Under the pieces are notes generated by a model, which worked only from the letters and a program-made list of their open reading frames with translations, searched no databases and had not been told where the DNA came from. From Atriophallophorus winterbourni (taxonomy: Eukaryota > Platyhelminthes > Trematoda > Plagiorchiida > Microphallidae): a stretch of DNA of 64,000 nt. The position numbers and the translations under genes are program-made. The stretch is taken from contig JACCGJ010002823.1 in assembly GCA_013407085.1 (NCBI GenBank), positions 1 to 64,000 of the forward strand, in the 5' to 3' direction. Numbering within the stretch: position 1 is the first letter of the stretch; every line of letters starts with the position of its first letter. This document shows positions 54,900 to 64,000 of the stretch, in pieces.

Positions 54900-57460
54900 C
54901 GTAGAAAGTTAAGAACAAGCTAAGAGTTCTATTGATAAAGCAACTGATAAAGCAGTGCAGCGCAAACACGAGCAGCTACAATGGAGATTTCTGAGTGATA
55001 TACTTGGCTTGCATGATATTGCTGTGACGGACTAGTTCCGTATCCCCAAATCTACCAATTATAAGAACATCGGCCCTAAGCCCCTTAAAATAACATTCTT
55101 GCGTAAAGCTATGTTGAACATGGTCAAAACTCGTTGGGAAAATGGCCGCAGACTAATGCCACGAGAAGTTAGACTAAGCGCATCGAAACTTCATGTTGTA
55201 CACCTAGATGCAAGACAACGTCCAATAGGAACACCACCAAGTCACTCAACCGCTGACGTATCAGAAACAAATGGAGCCGACACTATTGGTAACTGTATTA
55301 CAACAGTACAACCTCAAAACCATGAGGCATCCTTGCAGGCAAAACCCTAACAGATATTCTTCACTCTGCTGGTATCTTTTCCCACACCCCATCCTTGTTG
55401 AGAAAAGCTACTATAAAATGTCTTGATATAACGACAACAAAAATCAAATACAAATTCAGTGAACTGCTCGCAGTTTTTTTGGAATGTTCACCAGACATCA
55501 TCGCCGTAACAGAAACGTGGCTACAGACTCACCAAACAAATTGTGAACTAAAATTACCCGGTATGCCTTTATCGCCATTGACCTGAAACGAGAGGGAGGA
55601 GTAGCTTTGACGAGAACTAAACCTTCGTGCCGTGCGATTACGGAGTCGAACCGCGGGTTAGGGATATACCGCTGGTGGCTCATCCATTAGCTGACTGGGT
55701 GAATTTCCCATTATGGGTTCTTTAATTTAACCGAATTTTTGAAGAGCAACACCATTCACCCAGAACAGCCTAGATCCGTTCTGAAAAGCCTGGAATACGA
55801 CACCGTTAACGTTGCTTACGAAAGTTCTACTGGACTAAGCGAGTCACGCCGTCATCCAGTTTGACTATCTTTTTAGCTGTAGAACAAATGATGCCCGTAA
55901 AAAAGTTAGCCGGATCAAAATTATGGCTTTGAGTGATGCTCTTGAAACCTCAATTAACTGCCGACCGGAAACCAGCATCGTAAACTAGTTTTGAGTACGC
56001 TAATATCTAATCTCAAGCATTCGATAGAAGTGAGCTCCGCATTTGTCCTCAGGAGTGCAATAAAAAACCTGGAATTTAAACTAAGAAGCCGAACTCGTAA
56101 GTTATTAAAAGTACGAAATATTGCTTGGCGACACTATCGGCAAAACATATCATCAGACACCTGAGAAACATTACGATCACTGCGGATCAAAGTAAACAGA
56201 TTTTTCATCCAAGATAAGTTGTTCTTCCAAGAACGGATATCACGCATGATGGAGCTCAACCCCAGAATACTTTATTGTAAGGTTAACGATCAGGCTAAGG
56301 TGAATCCAGGCGTTGCGTCCGTGAGCACATCAGCTGGACCATCAACAACTGCAACAGAAACTGCTGAAACATTAGCCACCTTTTATTCATCTGTATTCAG
56401 TCTGAGAGAACATAATATATAAATTCCGAATCAAACCATTTCAACAATGGTTGCCATGGGTGAAATAAATGTCACGCCGAAACGCTTCTTTAAAGCATTT
56501 TTAATGTAAAAACCGGAGTTCCCCAATGTTCAGTCCTTGATCCTCTTTCTGGTTTATGTCAATGAAGTACCGGAAATTGTTCGATGTAACATTCCATTAT
56601 TTGTGTACGACATAAAGATATGGCATTGCATACGTAGCCCAAAATTCTGTCTGCTATTACAAAAAGATATTGATACGCTTCACATCCGGTCGTTGATGAA
56701 CAAACTGCTGTTTAACCTCAACAAATGCAGGCTCATGAATGTGGAGCATCAAGTAGAGTTCACATACCATATAGGTTCACATGTCCTTTGAAATTGCAGT
56801 GAAAAAAGATTTGGATGTCTGGATATACTGCAGTTTAAAAACCTCATTTCAAACTATGCTTTTAAAAATCAACACGTGTCCTCAATCTACTCAAACGGGT
56901 ATTTGGGAAATTTTCGCCAAAGATATTCCCAAGTGTCATATATACATACACGAGACCAGTCATGGAATAAGGTGTGCAGTTATGGTCTCCGTGGCTGAGG
57001 AGGATGTCGAAGTTATGCAGCGAATCTATCACCGCTCAACAAAACTAGTTCAAAGCCTCCGAAACAAGCCTTATAAAGATAGGATAGCTCACCTGAATCG
57101 GTTCGACTTTCCCTCTCGTCGAATTAGAGGAGACCTTATCCTACCTCCCCAAACCATCCCTTACATGATTTATTCACGCGAAATGATATGATAAATTATG
57201 GGACCCATTAATAAATTCTGGTGGGACCCCATTCCCACGTGAACTGTAGAATGTATTTTATTTCTGTCCTTGTCTGTTTTATTTGGAACGGTTTACCTTC
57301 TACCGTTGCTCAATCATAATAGCTTGCATGACCTTCGAACGAAATTAGACGAATTTTTATTGAGGTATTCGGTTTACGAATACTAATTCTGTATCTTGTT
57401 TTATACACTCACATTTCAATTTTTACCATCCTATGGCTAATGATAAGTCTGTTGCTTTCA
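54900..57460 (+). mobile_element. CR1-like LINE with ORF1 remnant, endonuclease and RT, degraded
   Basis: Sense insertion in ESRP-like intron 2. 54930-55350 is the end of an ORF1-like region (LGLHDIAVTD, KITFLRKAMLNMVKTRWENG, ASKLHVVHLDARQRPIGTPP). 55395-55586 is the endonuclease start (LAVFLECSPDIIAVTETWLQ, with the ITETWL-type active-site block). 56200-56800 is RT (ILFLVYVNEVPEIVRCNIPL, then FVYDIKIW in place of FADDIK). 56781-57191 has DLDVWIYCSLK and RIYHRSTKLVQSLRNKPYKD. The ORF end is at about 57385. Many stops and frameshifts. This is the only copy here showing the ORF1/ORF2 boundary. Confidence 0.88.
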
Positions 57461-57787
57461 GACCATTAAAAACGTTGAATTACCTTGCGGTAAATTTTGA
57501 TTAGCTTTGCATGCACGGGTGTCTAAAAGGCGACGTCTTTTGAAATTCAAATTTCCACTCAGCCCCGAGTCACAAGTTCTGTATTTCCAGCTTTTACACA
57601 CCTTACGTGAATATAAGTTCAGGGCAAGTATTTCGCCATCATCTCACTGACTGGGTTTTTCTACAAACTATTTCGAAATTCAAAACGATTTATCTATGTT
57701 TCAACAGATGACTCACTTTACAATAAATTTGAATGCTTTACATTTTTTTCCATCAAACCAAAACATGTACTTTCCTCCTCAACACAG

Positions 57788-58028
57788 GTTGATCAGTGGC
57801 TTCAGAGCCACAATATTTCCGTCGGAGAACATGCATCGCCCTCTACTGTCTTACTGATAACGGAGAACCACACTGTGATTCGGAATGTGTTTCACCCTCA
57901 AGCGGCATACATGGATATAAGCCGAAGCCAATTGCAACACTCTCCGTGGTGCTCGTACGTATGTGTGCTGGACTGGTTCCATAGTGCCTACGACAATCAG
58001 AAATTTGACCTGGATGGAGCTATCGAAC
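57788..58028 (+). CDS. ESRP-like protein, coding exon 3 (end of exonuclease-like domain)
   Basis: CAACACAG|GTT starts in phase 0. The donor chosen is GAAC|GTGAGC at 58028, because it leaves one base and so matches the phase of exon 4. It encodes VDQWLQSHNISVGEHAS, then LLITENHTVIRNVFHPQAAY and WCSYVCVLDWFHSAYD, ending DLDGAIE. The pattern lines up with the ESRP segment L.QAL.QFN..., FCLCTDGQLHVRQILHPEA and ..CFYSFFDLRKEF. The frame stays open to 58192, so a later donor cannot be fully excluded. Confidence 0.8.
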
Positions 58029-59099
58029 GTGAGCAAATGTCAATCATGTTGCTTCAACCATTACATTGTTGTCGTTTTAAACAACGAATGTGGATTCATT
58101 GCAATCACTTGTTTATCACCACCCATCAAGTAGTTGCTTATATCCAGGTTCATTGGCGAAATGTAAAAGACGATGAATCGCTAATCCTGTTGTAGATATC
58201 TAAATCAATGTAGGCGTAATTTATTCAGTTTTCACGGAAATATGCTGTTGTGGAAATATCCCAGCACAACGTGAGGAGAAATGCTAAATTAAGCTTTGTG
58301 AGAAAGGCGCGCTGTTGTCGATTTCCACCAAGATATTTACTCACGTTATTCCAAATAAATTCATCTTTGAGCTTGAAACGATACTGAGGCAGGGGAGGCT
58401 GGATTATACGTGAGTGAAACGGCATGGAGAGTTTTAAAGTAGGGAGTTAAGATGGGCTACGTGCTGTCACCATTTTCTCTCAACTTTCATCGAATTAAAA
58501 AAGAAAACAGCAACAGCCAAGAGACAGGTAACCATAGGTTAGCTATGGCGAGTTCAAAGTCCTGGACGTCAAAAACTACATGACCATCCCTTCACACTCT
58601 CACGCATAGATACAATAAACCACGTTGCCTTCTGCTTAGGATATTTGGCTTAAGATCCGTGCTGAAAAAGTAATATTCTGAGTTATGAAGTATAACGTGG
58701 GCAATATAGTAGCTATCATCCACGATGAAATATAACTAGAAGACGTTGGCAGCTTCTGCTTTCTTAATAATGTCAGTGATGGAGAAAAAAGAGCAGACGA
58801 AGCTTTAAAACTTACACTAACTTGGGTATCCAAATGAAATTGCTTGACAGTTTTAACGCGTTTGTATCGATTTACGGTTTGGAAATATGACGATCGTCTA
58901 ATGACAAAGGGCGGGTCTGAAATCTGCTGGGAACCGTTGTTTTACGACAATCATGTGGAAACCTACCGGGTTTAACTTATCGACAATGCGAATAACGATG
59001 TCGGATTAACTATGACATTTCGAGCCTAAATTAAACGGAAGGAAGCCAAGAACCTTTTGACATCAAGTTGCTGAAAATGATGTGATTTTCAAATTCAAA

Positions 59100-60540
59100 G
59101 TTATTCAAAGTTTTAATGGTCCAAAAGTAAATACTTTACAGTAACCACAGATTAAAAATATAGGGAATTCATAAAAACAACACAAATGTTTTATACACAT
59201 GGAAAGTCAGCACGTGTATTCAGGTGCAAGGTTGGGTTTGGTCAACATATACTTGTCAAGTTCAGCCTTGAACATGTTCAGGCTTGTTGCGCAAATGATA
59301 TGTGGGGGCAGTGAGTTCCATAGAAAACAGACTCTGACAGCAAAGAAAAACCTTCGACAATTTGATCTGGAGTGTGGAATAATTAACTTGTATCCATGCG
59401 ATCTGCTACCACGTGCTTCTTGCCGATGAAACAGGTGTTCAAGTGGGTGATCCACTGTATGCAGAATGTTGAAAAGCAGGATCAAGTCACCCCTGAGACG
59501 ACGGTACGAAAAGTCAAAGAGGTTTAGTGTTGCAATCCGCTCCTCGTATGGCCTGTTGTATAGACCGGTCACCAGTTTTGTAGCGCGGTGGTATACCCGT
59601 TGCAGCAAGGTCATGTCCTTTTGTAACCATGGGGACCATGCTTGAACAGCATAATCCATTGTTGGTCTGATATAGGTGTTAATTATACGTTGAAGTATCT
59701 GCTTTGAGAAACGACCAAAGATCCTTCTGAGCAATGCTAAGATTTGGCAGGACTTTTTGTATACAACAGAACAGTGCCGTGAAGACTTCAGGTTACTGCT
59801 AATCCACACGCCCAGGTCTTTCTCTTCAGTAACCCATGGAAGTTGCTGAGATCCCAGAGAGTATGAGAATTTGAATGATTTACCGACGTTCAACATTTTA
59901 CATTTTTGGATGTTGAATGGTAAGCAGTTCCGCAAGGACCAATTATGAAGTGCTTCGAAATCTTTTTGGAGAATTTGGCAATCTTTTATGGTGCGTATGC
60001 TGGTCCAGACTTTGATGTCATCCGCAAATAAAATGATTTTTCTGCGTACGATATCAGGTATATCATTCGCGTACACGAGGAATAGTATTGGCCCCAAGAC
60101 TGAGCCTTGAGGTACACCACTTGTAACTTCTACTGGGCTGGATAGTGTCTCATCAACTCTAACCCTTATAACTCTACCAGTCAAGTAATCCTTTATCCAA
60201 GCCAATAGTCTGCCGCATACCCCGAGCTGCTCCAATTTTTGTAGCAGTATGCTGTGGTTAACACGATCAAAAGCTTTAGACATGTCCAAGTAACAAGCAT
60301 GGATATGGCATCCGTCGTCCACGGCTCGAGTACAATTATCAAGAGTTATGAGAAAATTGGTGAGACAGGAGTGTCTTGTCATGAATCCGTGCTGTGCGAT
60401 GGAAAAGAAGCTTATTTTGTTCAAGTGTGATAAGTCGTTCGGCCACAAGTTATCTAGTTCGAGAGGTGGATAATGTTTTGGCATAGGAGCAAATCGTGGG
60501 CTCAGCGGAAGACGTTGCATCATCGAACTTAGTATATAAG
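59100..60540 (-). mobile_element. CR1-like LINE, 5'-truncated with long intact RT frame
   Basis: Antisense insertion in ESRP-like intron 3. The RT frame is open from 60523 to 59207. The 3' UTR (minus strand) contains TCTGTGGTTACTGTAAAG, GGACCATTAAAACTTTGA and ends in CTTTGAA-type repeats near 59100. That tail differs from the (ATTGA)n tail of the other subfamily. The 5' end stops near the start of RT motif 1. Confidence 0.9.
59207..60523 (-). CDS. CR1-like reverse transcriptase (truncated at N-terminus)
   Basis: 438 codons without a stop. Homology is clear from about residue 30 (SHLNKISFFSIAQHGFMTRH); the first 28 residues are out of register with other copies, so the true start is lost. Palm motifs: HACYLDMSKAFDRVNH (75-90, catalytic Asp 80), VTSGVPQGSVLGPILFLVYA (133-152), ILFADDIKVW (164-173, Asp pair 168-169). 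Then LPFNIQKCKMLNVGKSF, DLGVWISSNLKSSRHCSVVY, RVYHRATKLVTGLYNRPYEE and the end block RFFFAVRVCFLWNSLP. No endonuclease in this copy. It is antisense to the host gene. Confidence 0.93.
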   Translation of the reverse strand: MMQRLPLSPRFAPMPKHYPPLELDNLWPNDLSHLNKISFFSIAQHGFMTRHSCLTNFLITLDNCTRAVDDGCHIHACYLDMSKAFDRVNHSILLQKLEQLGVCGRLLAWIKDYLTGRVIRVRVDETLSSPVEVTSGVPQGSVLGPILFLVYANDIPDIVRRKIILFADDIKVWTSIRTIKDCQILQKDFEALHNWSLRNCLPFNIQKCKMLNVGKSFKFSYSLGSQQLPWVTEEKDLGVWISSNLKSSRHCSVVYKKSCQILALLRRIFGRFSKQILQRIINTYIRPTMDYAVQAWSPWLQKDMTLLQRVYHRATKLVTGLYNRPYEERIATLNLFDFSYRRLRGDLILLFNILHTVDHPLEHLFHRQEARGSRSHGYKLIIPHSRSNCRRFFFAVRVCFLWNSLPPHIICATSLNMFKAELDKYMLTKPNLAPEYTC

Positions 60541-62203
60541 TGGGGAATCAATTACTTGAAAATGAAACAGCGGTATCAATGCTGACTATTACTGTTGCCG
60601 TGGACCGGATTAACTAAGGGCATTGATGTCAAGTCAGTGGGTTTTAGCATCGATGAAATTATTCTGACGCTTTGTTGTAGTCTCTCCCAGCAAGTAATGT
60701 ATTTCATTTGGACGGAGGCTACTTGGTTGCTGGTTGACATGGTAATGTTTCGTGGGTTCGGACTGGAACCTTTGTAGTTTGGGAATCTAAATATCCCAAA
60801 ATAACAACAAATACCCCTTGGCTGTGGATTCTACTAGCAAATATACTGCCACTGTTTATAATAATACTCGCGAGACTTCGGGAACACCGGGGATAATAAG
60901 ATTTCTAAATTCCATTTTTTGGGATATCATTTATTCTCAAAACTCGTGTATAAACTGCTATGACAAACGGCAGCTATATAAAGCAGCTATGAATATAATA
61001 AAACGCTCCGTAACTCAAACACTCACAAAAGTTATTAAGAGAAAGCTTGGTTTATCCATATGGGCAGAACTCAGTTGTCGGTTAACAGGGATATGAGCTA
61101 GTCTGAAGTTCAGACAAGCACGGAGTTCATGTTTTATTGTTTGTACTTTTATTTGATTGAAAATTTTCGCACAGTTGCAATTTCTATTATTTGTGAATGA
61201 ATCTTAGCCATTCTTCTTTATTCTTTTTGTGTATCAAAAGGGTCTTTTAATAATTCAGGTAAATTTGAGCATTCTTCTCCTGGACATAGCGAAACAAACT
61301 TTTGCGATTATTAACCGGTGGGGTCACGGATCTCCGCGTCATTTATCACTTCATTTGCTATGGGCGACAGGGGTGAACTTAATCCCGATTGGAGTTGGTC
61401 TCGATCTGCATCTTCAAGAATAATGTTTGGGTTTCGGACCCAAGCATAGAAGATTGTTCTAATCAAAATTACTCCCATAACGACAATGAGTTTATGCCGT
61501 CGTTATTCAGGGAACACAAACTGCGTATTAGTTTTATAACTGGTGCTAGTGTTGAGAGCATCACACAAGCAAAGAGGGAAAATTAAGAGCTCTTTAATGA
61601 CATGCAGAACAACTCCTTCTGCCATAAGCAAGAGAGGGGAGCGCCGAAACGAACGAAGACAAAAGTTGCACACCCACAAGAACTTGCGCTCCGTAAAACG
61701 GGTGAAGACGTTCTGATTGAAAACCTGCACGGAACAGATAAAGAATATCAACGGCTATTTAATGATATGCAGTTTGAACGTGTCGGAGGCTCGAAGGGAG
61801 CTGGCTGGCATGGGATCACCTGTCAAAACAGATCTGACGATTAACCGGGACAGACATACTGAGGGGGGCAACGAGATTCGCCCATACGAAATGGGCAAGT
61901 CGGTTGCGCTGGGTGTTTTCTTGTAATGTATGTAAAATGTAGTATCATATTAATCAACTTGAAGTATGAATTTTTCGTGAGGCGAATAATTTTTCTGTGT
62001 CTCTATCTGTGCCATTTCACCTTTGATTTACAACAATAACAATCCCATTAGATGTGAGTACTTGCATTCACAATTTATGTCCCAGATCAGCTTCACACAT
62101 TTTTTATATACATTTTCGATTTTGGTTAGCTGTTCCCTTTGAATTTAAAGTAGTTAACTTATTAAAATCAAATTTTAACCGTCGTTAAAATTATCTTTCA
62201 CAG
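60541..62203. other. Remainder of ESRP-like intron 3, nothing recognised
   Basis: Several frames of 60-92 codons (for example 60818-61096 and 61602-61844) have no recognisable domain. An extra ESRP exon (phase 1 at both ends) was searched for by eye because part of the usual domain is missing; none was convincing. Confidence 0.45.
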
Positions 62204-62302
62204 TTCTGGACCCCGATGGACTTGCCACCAAATCGGAACCGGGAACATTTTGTTCCAAAGTAGATAAGATCGCCCACATCACGGGTCAGCTTCTACAAAG
62301 AG
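62204..62302 (+). CDS. ESRP-like protein, coding exon 4 (linker)
   Basis: TTTCACAG|TT to AGAG|GTATGT, 99 nt, starting in phase 1 (one base carried in from exon 3) and ending with one base carried out. It encodes LDPDGLATKSEPGTFCSKVD and then KIAHITGQLLQR. The block (D)P(D/E)..xxxK(S/Y)EPG(T/I)xCSK is characteristic of ESRP/fusilli just before RRM1. Confidence 0.82.
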
Positions 62303-63075
62303 GTATGTACTGATTTATACTCTGAATTTGGCTTTATAGAAATAATTAGAAATTATTACATACGGAAATCAGTTCGAATTCATTGTTCCATTGCAGATAT
62401 GCTATTTTGCCAAAGCGTTCTTTTCGGTTAGAGAATAGTGGTTTATTTTATTTAGCGCAAGTCCAGCGTCTTTCTGTTTAGTTTCATGCATTGTGTTTGT
62501 TCTTCAAAAACGAAATTCACTTCAATAGTAATAGAATAGAACACGCATGCTATCATTCGAGTAGGCATATTCATGAAATTGATTTTGAAAACACAGTTTA
62601 AGTAGAGTTTGGGCAACATGTCCCTTGTGAAAAAGCAGTCGCTCCGGACCAAATATTGTAGTCGAAACACAGAACATGATTTACGAGCACTGCGTTCACT
62701 GCCGGTAGGTGACCAAATAGCTAACCAGCCTAGTGTTAGTCAGGCACAGTATCACTTTGTCTTACGACTAAGTTGACTACTGTATTACCCGTGTTGTTAT
62801 ATTGCAAATGTTGCTCCGGCGAAGCTAAACCACGAAGATATTAAGTGCAAGGATTACTTGTTAAAATTTATTTGTCAAATATATATATGGTGAATATCAG
62901 ACATACGTTGAATTCTCAATGATTTTAGTTTTGCATCGTGAGCGTCAGATTGCAAGCATATTTGCTTCCTCCATGTTATAGCCTGCAAGTCAACCCGCCC
63001 CCTAGTAAATTACAACAATTTGTTACCTCGATTTTATCTTCGCTGACTTTGCTGTCGCAATTTCTCTTTCCGCAG

Positions 63076-63130
63076 GTGTACCGCTCTGTGAAATACAGCA
63101 AGTAAAATTGGGATACGAACACTTTATCAT
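63076..63130 (+). CDS. ESRP-like protein, coding exon 5 (short linker exon)
   Basis: TTCCGCAG|GT to CAT|GTGAGT, 55 nt. The borders fit the phases of exons 4 and 6 (GG|T Gly at the left, AT|A Ile at the right). It encodes VPLCEIQQVKLGYEHF. No domain. Vertebrate ESRPs do not have an obvious counterpart. Confidence 0.7.
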
Positions 63131-63519
63131 GTGAGTGATTCACATAACCAATTCAGTTGCCCAGTCAGCCTCGAGAGATTAAAAATACGTTTCTAAGTTA
63201 CAATTATTTCAATTTTTATTGTTATGACTGTATGCGCTACTGGCCCAGTCGTGGGTAATAGAAAACCACAACCGTAACTCTACTGGTTTATTTACTGAAT
63301 GAATGAATCATTTTCACAAAGTCAGTATAGTAAACGATTCTTATATTATGCACTCGTGATCAATATTGATTAGTGCTCGATTGATAGTATAATTCACTGA
63401 CTATACTACAATTGTTGTACGAGTTTTCAGATATTATTCTCCCACCAAACATTTTCTGCATACTCGATGTTATTGTACATGGTACAAATACTAAGTTCAC
63501 CATTATTTTTGTTTTATAG

Positions 63520-63878
63520 ACCAAGAAGCAGTCAATTTGACGACTCTTGTATCGTCGAAGTTCGTCAAGTTCCGTGGGGAGCCACTCCAGCCAACATCGC
63601 TAGTTTCTTCGCTGGGTTGAATGTGGTCCCCGGGGGTGTAGCTATACGGTTAACCGACGGTCGTCGCAGTAACACCGCAATCGTTGCGTTCGATTGCGCG
63701 TTGTGCGCTCAGTTGGCACTTGCGAGGCATCATCATCAATTTTGTGGACCCCTGTTTCCCGATTCAACCGCCGAATCTACAGAAAAACCCGCCAAGGAGA
63801 CTACATCAGTATCTAACAAACCTGTGCTACTTCAAGTTTATTCTTCTTCCGCGCGCGAATTTGTCCAATGCGCCGGTT
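63520..63878 (+). CDS. ESRP-like protein, coding exon 6 (RRM1)
   Basis: TTTATAG|ACC to GGTT|GTAAGT, 359 nt. After PRSSQFDDSC it encodes a quasi-RRM: RNP2-like IVEVRQVPWGATPANIASFF, then GLNVVPGGVAIRLTDGRRSN, RNP1-like NTAIVAF and LARHHHQFCG, then VLLQVYSSSAREFVQCAG. The match to ESRP RRM1 is block by block (VRARGLPWQSSDQDIARFF, GLNIAKGGVAL, GRRNGEALVRF, ALQRHKHHMG, IEVYKATGEDFLKIAGG). An insert of about 20 residues (STAESTEKPAKETTS) sits before the last strand. It binds RNA, by family. Confidence 0.92.
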
Positions 63879-63956
63879 GTAAGTTTATATCCTTATTATT
63901 GCCGACATATTTTAAAGATTCAGCGTTTTGTACAAATTAATATTCCGTGTTGGCAG

Positions 63957-64000
63957 TGACTTCTACGCAAGTGGTCGCAACAGATTGAATGCTCACACAT
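63957..64000 (+). CDS. Possible ESRP-like exon 7, start only (problematic frame)
   Basis: An AG acceptor (TTGGCAG) ends at 63956, giving an intron of only 78 bp. The split codon would be T|TG (Leu), followed by TSTQVVATD. That resembles the ESRP residues just after RRM1 (GGTSNEVAQFL). A TGA in frame follows at 63986-63988, and the window ends 12 bp later. Either a donor lies before the TGA, the acceptor is different, or the copy is broken here. Confidence 0.3.

Larger units (their letters stand above)
53190..64000 (+). other. Gene span (5' part): ESRP/fusilli-type RNA-binding protein
   Basis: Six exons joined in phase give 406 residues and continue beyond the window. ESRP/fusilli proteins are nuclear regulators of alternative splicing that bind GU-rich RNA through three RRMs and carry a catalytically dead exonuclease-like fold at the N-terminus. 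Here exons 1-3 match that fold, exons 4-5 the linker with the (E/S)xGTxCSK signature, and exon 6 the first RRM. Introns 2 and 3 (about 3.9 and 4.2 kb) each contain a CR1-like LINE; the others are 181-945 bp. RRM2 and RRM3 should lie to the right of the window. The identification rests on several aligned blocks, not on one motif. Confidence 0.85.

Noticed and set aside
55612..55690. tRNA-like words (GAGTCGAACCGCGGG) near 55650
   Set aside because: No acceptor or anticodon stem could be formed; it lies in degraded CR1-like endonuclease sequence.
59199..59429. 76-codon plus-strand frame
   Set aside because: Antisense shadow of the intact CR1-like RT.
61602..61844. 80-codon frame with KTGEDVLIENLHGTDKEY as possible ESRP-like exon
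   Set aside because: No similarity to the missing ESRP segment and no phase-1 splice borders.

Overview
This window looks like nuclear DNA of a flatworm, most probably a digenean trematode. It is AT-rich, has short phase-consistent exons separated by introns of one to several kilobases, and is crowded with CR1-like and RTE-like non-LTR retrotransposons, a SINE and hammerhead-ribozyme repeats of the kind known from flukes. The species cannot be named from the sequence. No bacterial, phage or CRISPR features were seen.

Two host genes can be assembled, both on the + strand. (1) About 4.3-19.0 kb: a TOX-family HMG-box protein gene with seven coding exons. All junctions agree in phase, giving about 347 residues. 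It has an acidic serine-rich N-terminus, an HMG box split over three exons, and the C-terminal cysteine motif of TOX3/TOX4-type proteins. (2) About 53.2 kb to the right edge: the 5' part of an ESRP/fusilli-type splicing regulator. Six phase-consistent exons give 406 residues covering the inactive exonuclease-like domain and the first RRM. The gene runs out of the window.

The 34 kb between the genes, and all the larger introns, are mostly transposon debris. Two CR1-like copies keep long open reverse transcriptase frames (24.9-26.1 kb and 59.2-60.5 kb, both minus strand). Other CR1 and RTE copies are broken, truncated or internally deleted. A SINE of about 240 bp occurs at least eight times in the TOX half. 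One copy has a perfect 11-bp target-site duplication and an (ATAC)n tail.

The most interesting content is a set of non-coding repeats that carry hammerhead self-cleaving ribozyme motifs. Family A (about 230 bp) and family B (about 240 bp) share ends but have different centres. Each occurs as direct tandem units and as scattered or head-to-head copies. The core CTGATGA / stem II / GAAA is preserved, with compensatory change in stem II between families and a palindromic, loop-free stem III (ACCGGT) that implies action as a dimer. A third family, C, forms a foldback element of about 0.8 kb at 51.8-52.6 kb. Each arm carries a different hammerhead-like motif. These look like retrozyme-type or Penelope-related non-autonomous elements. 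No protein partner for them was found in the window.
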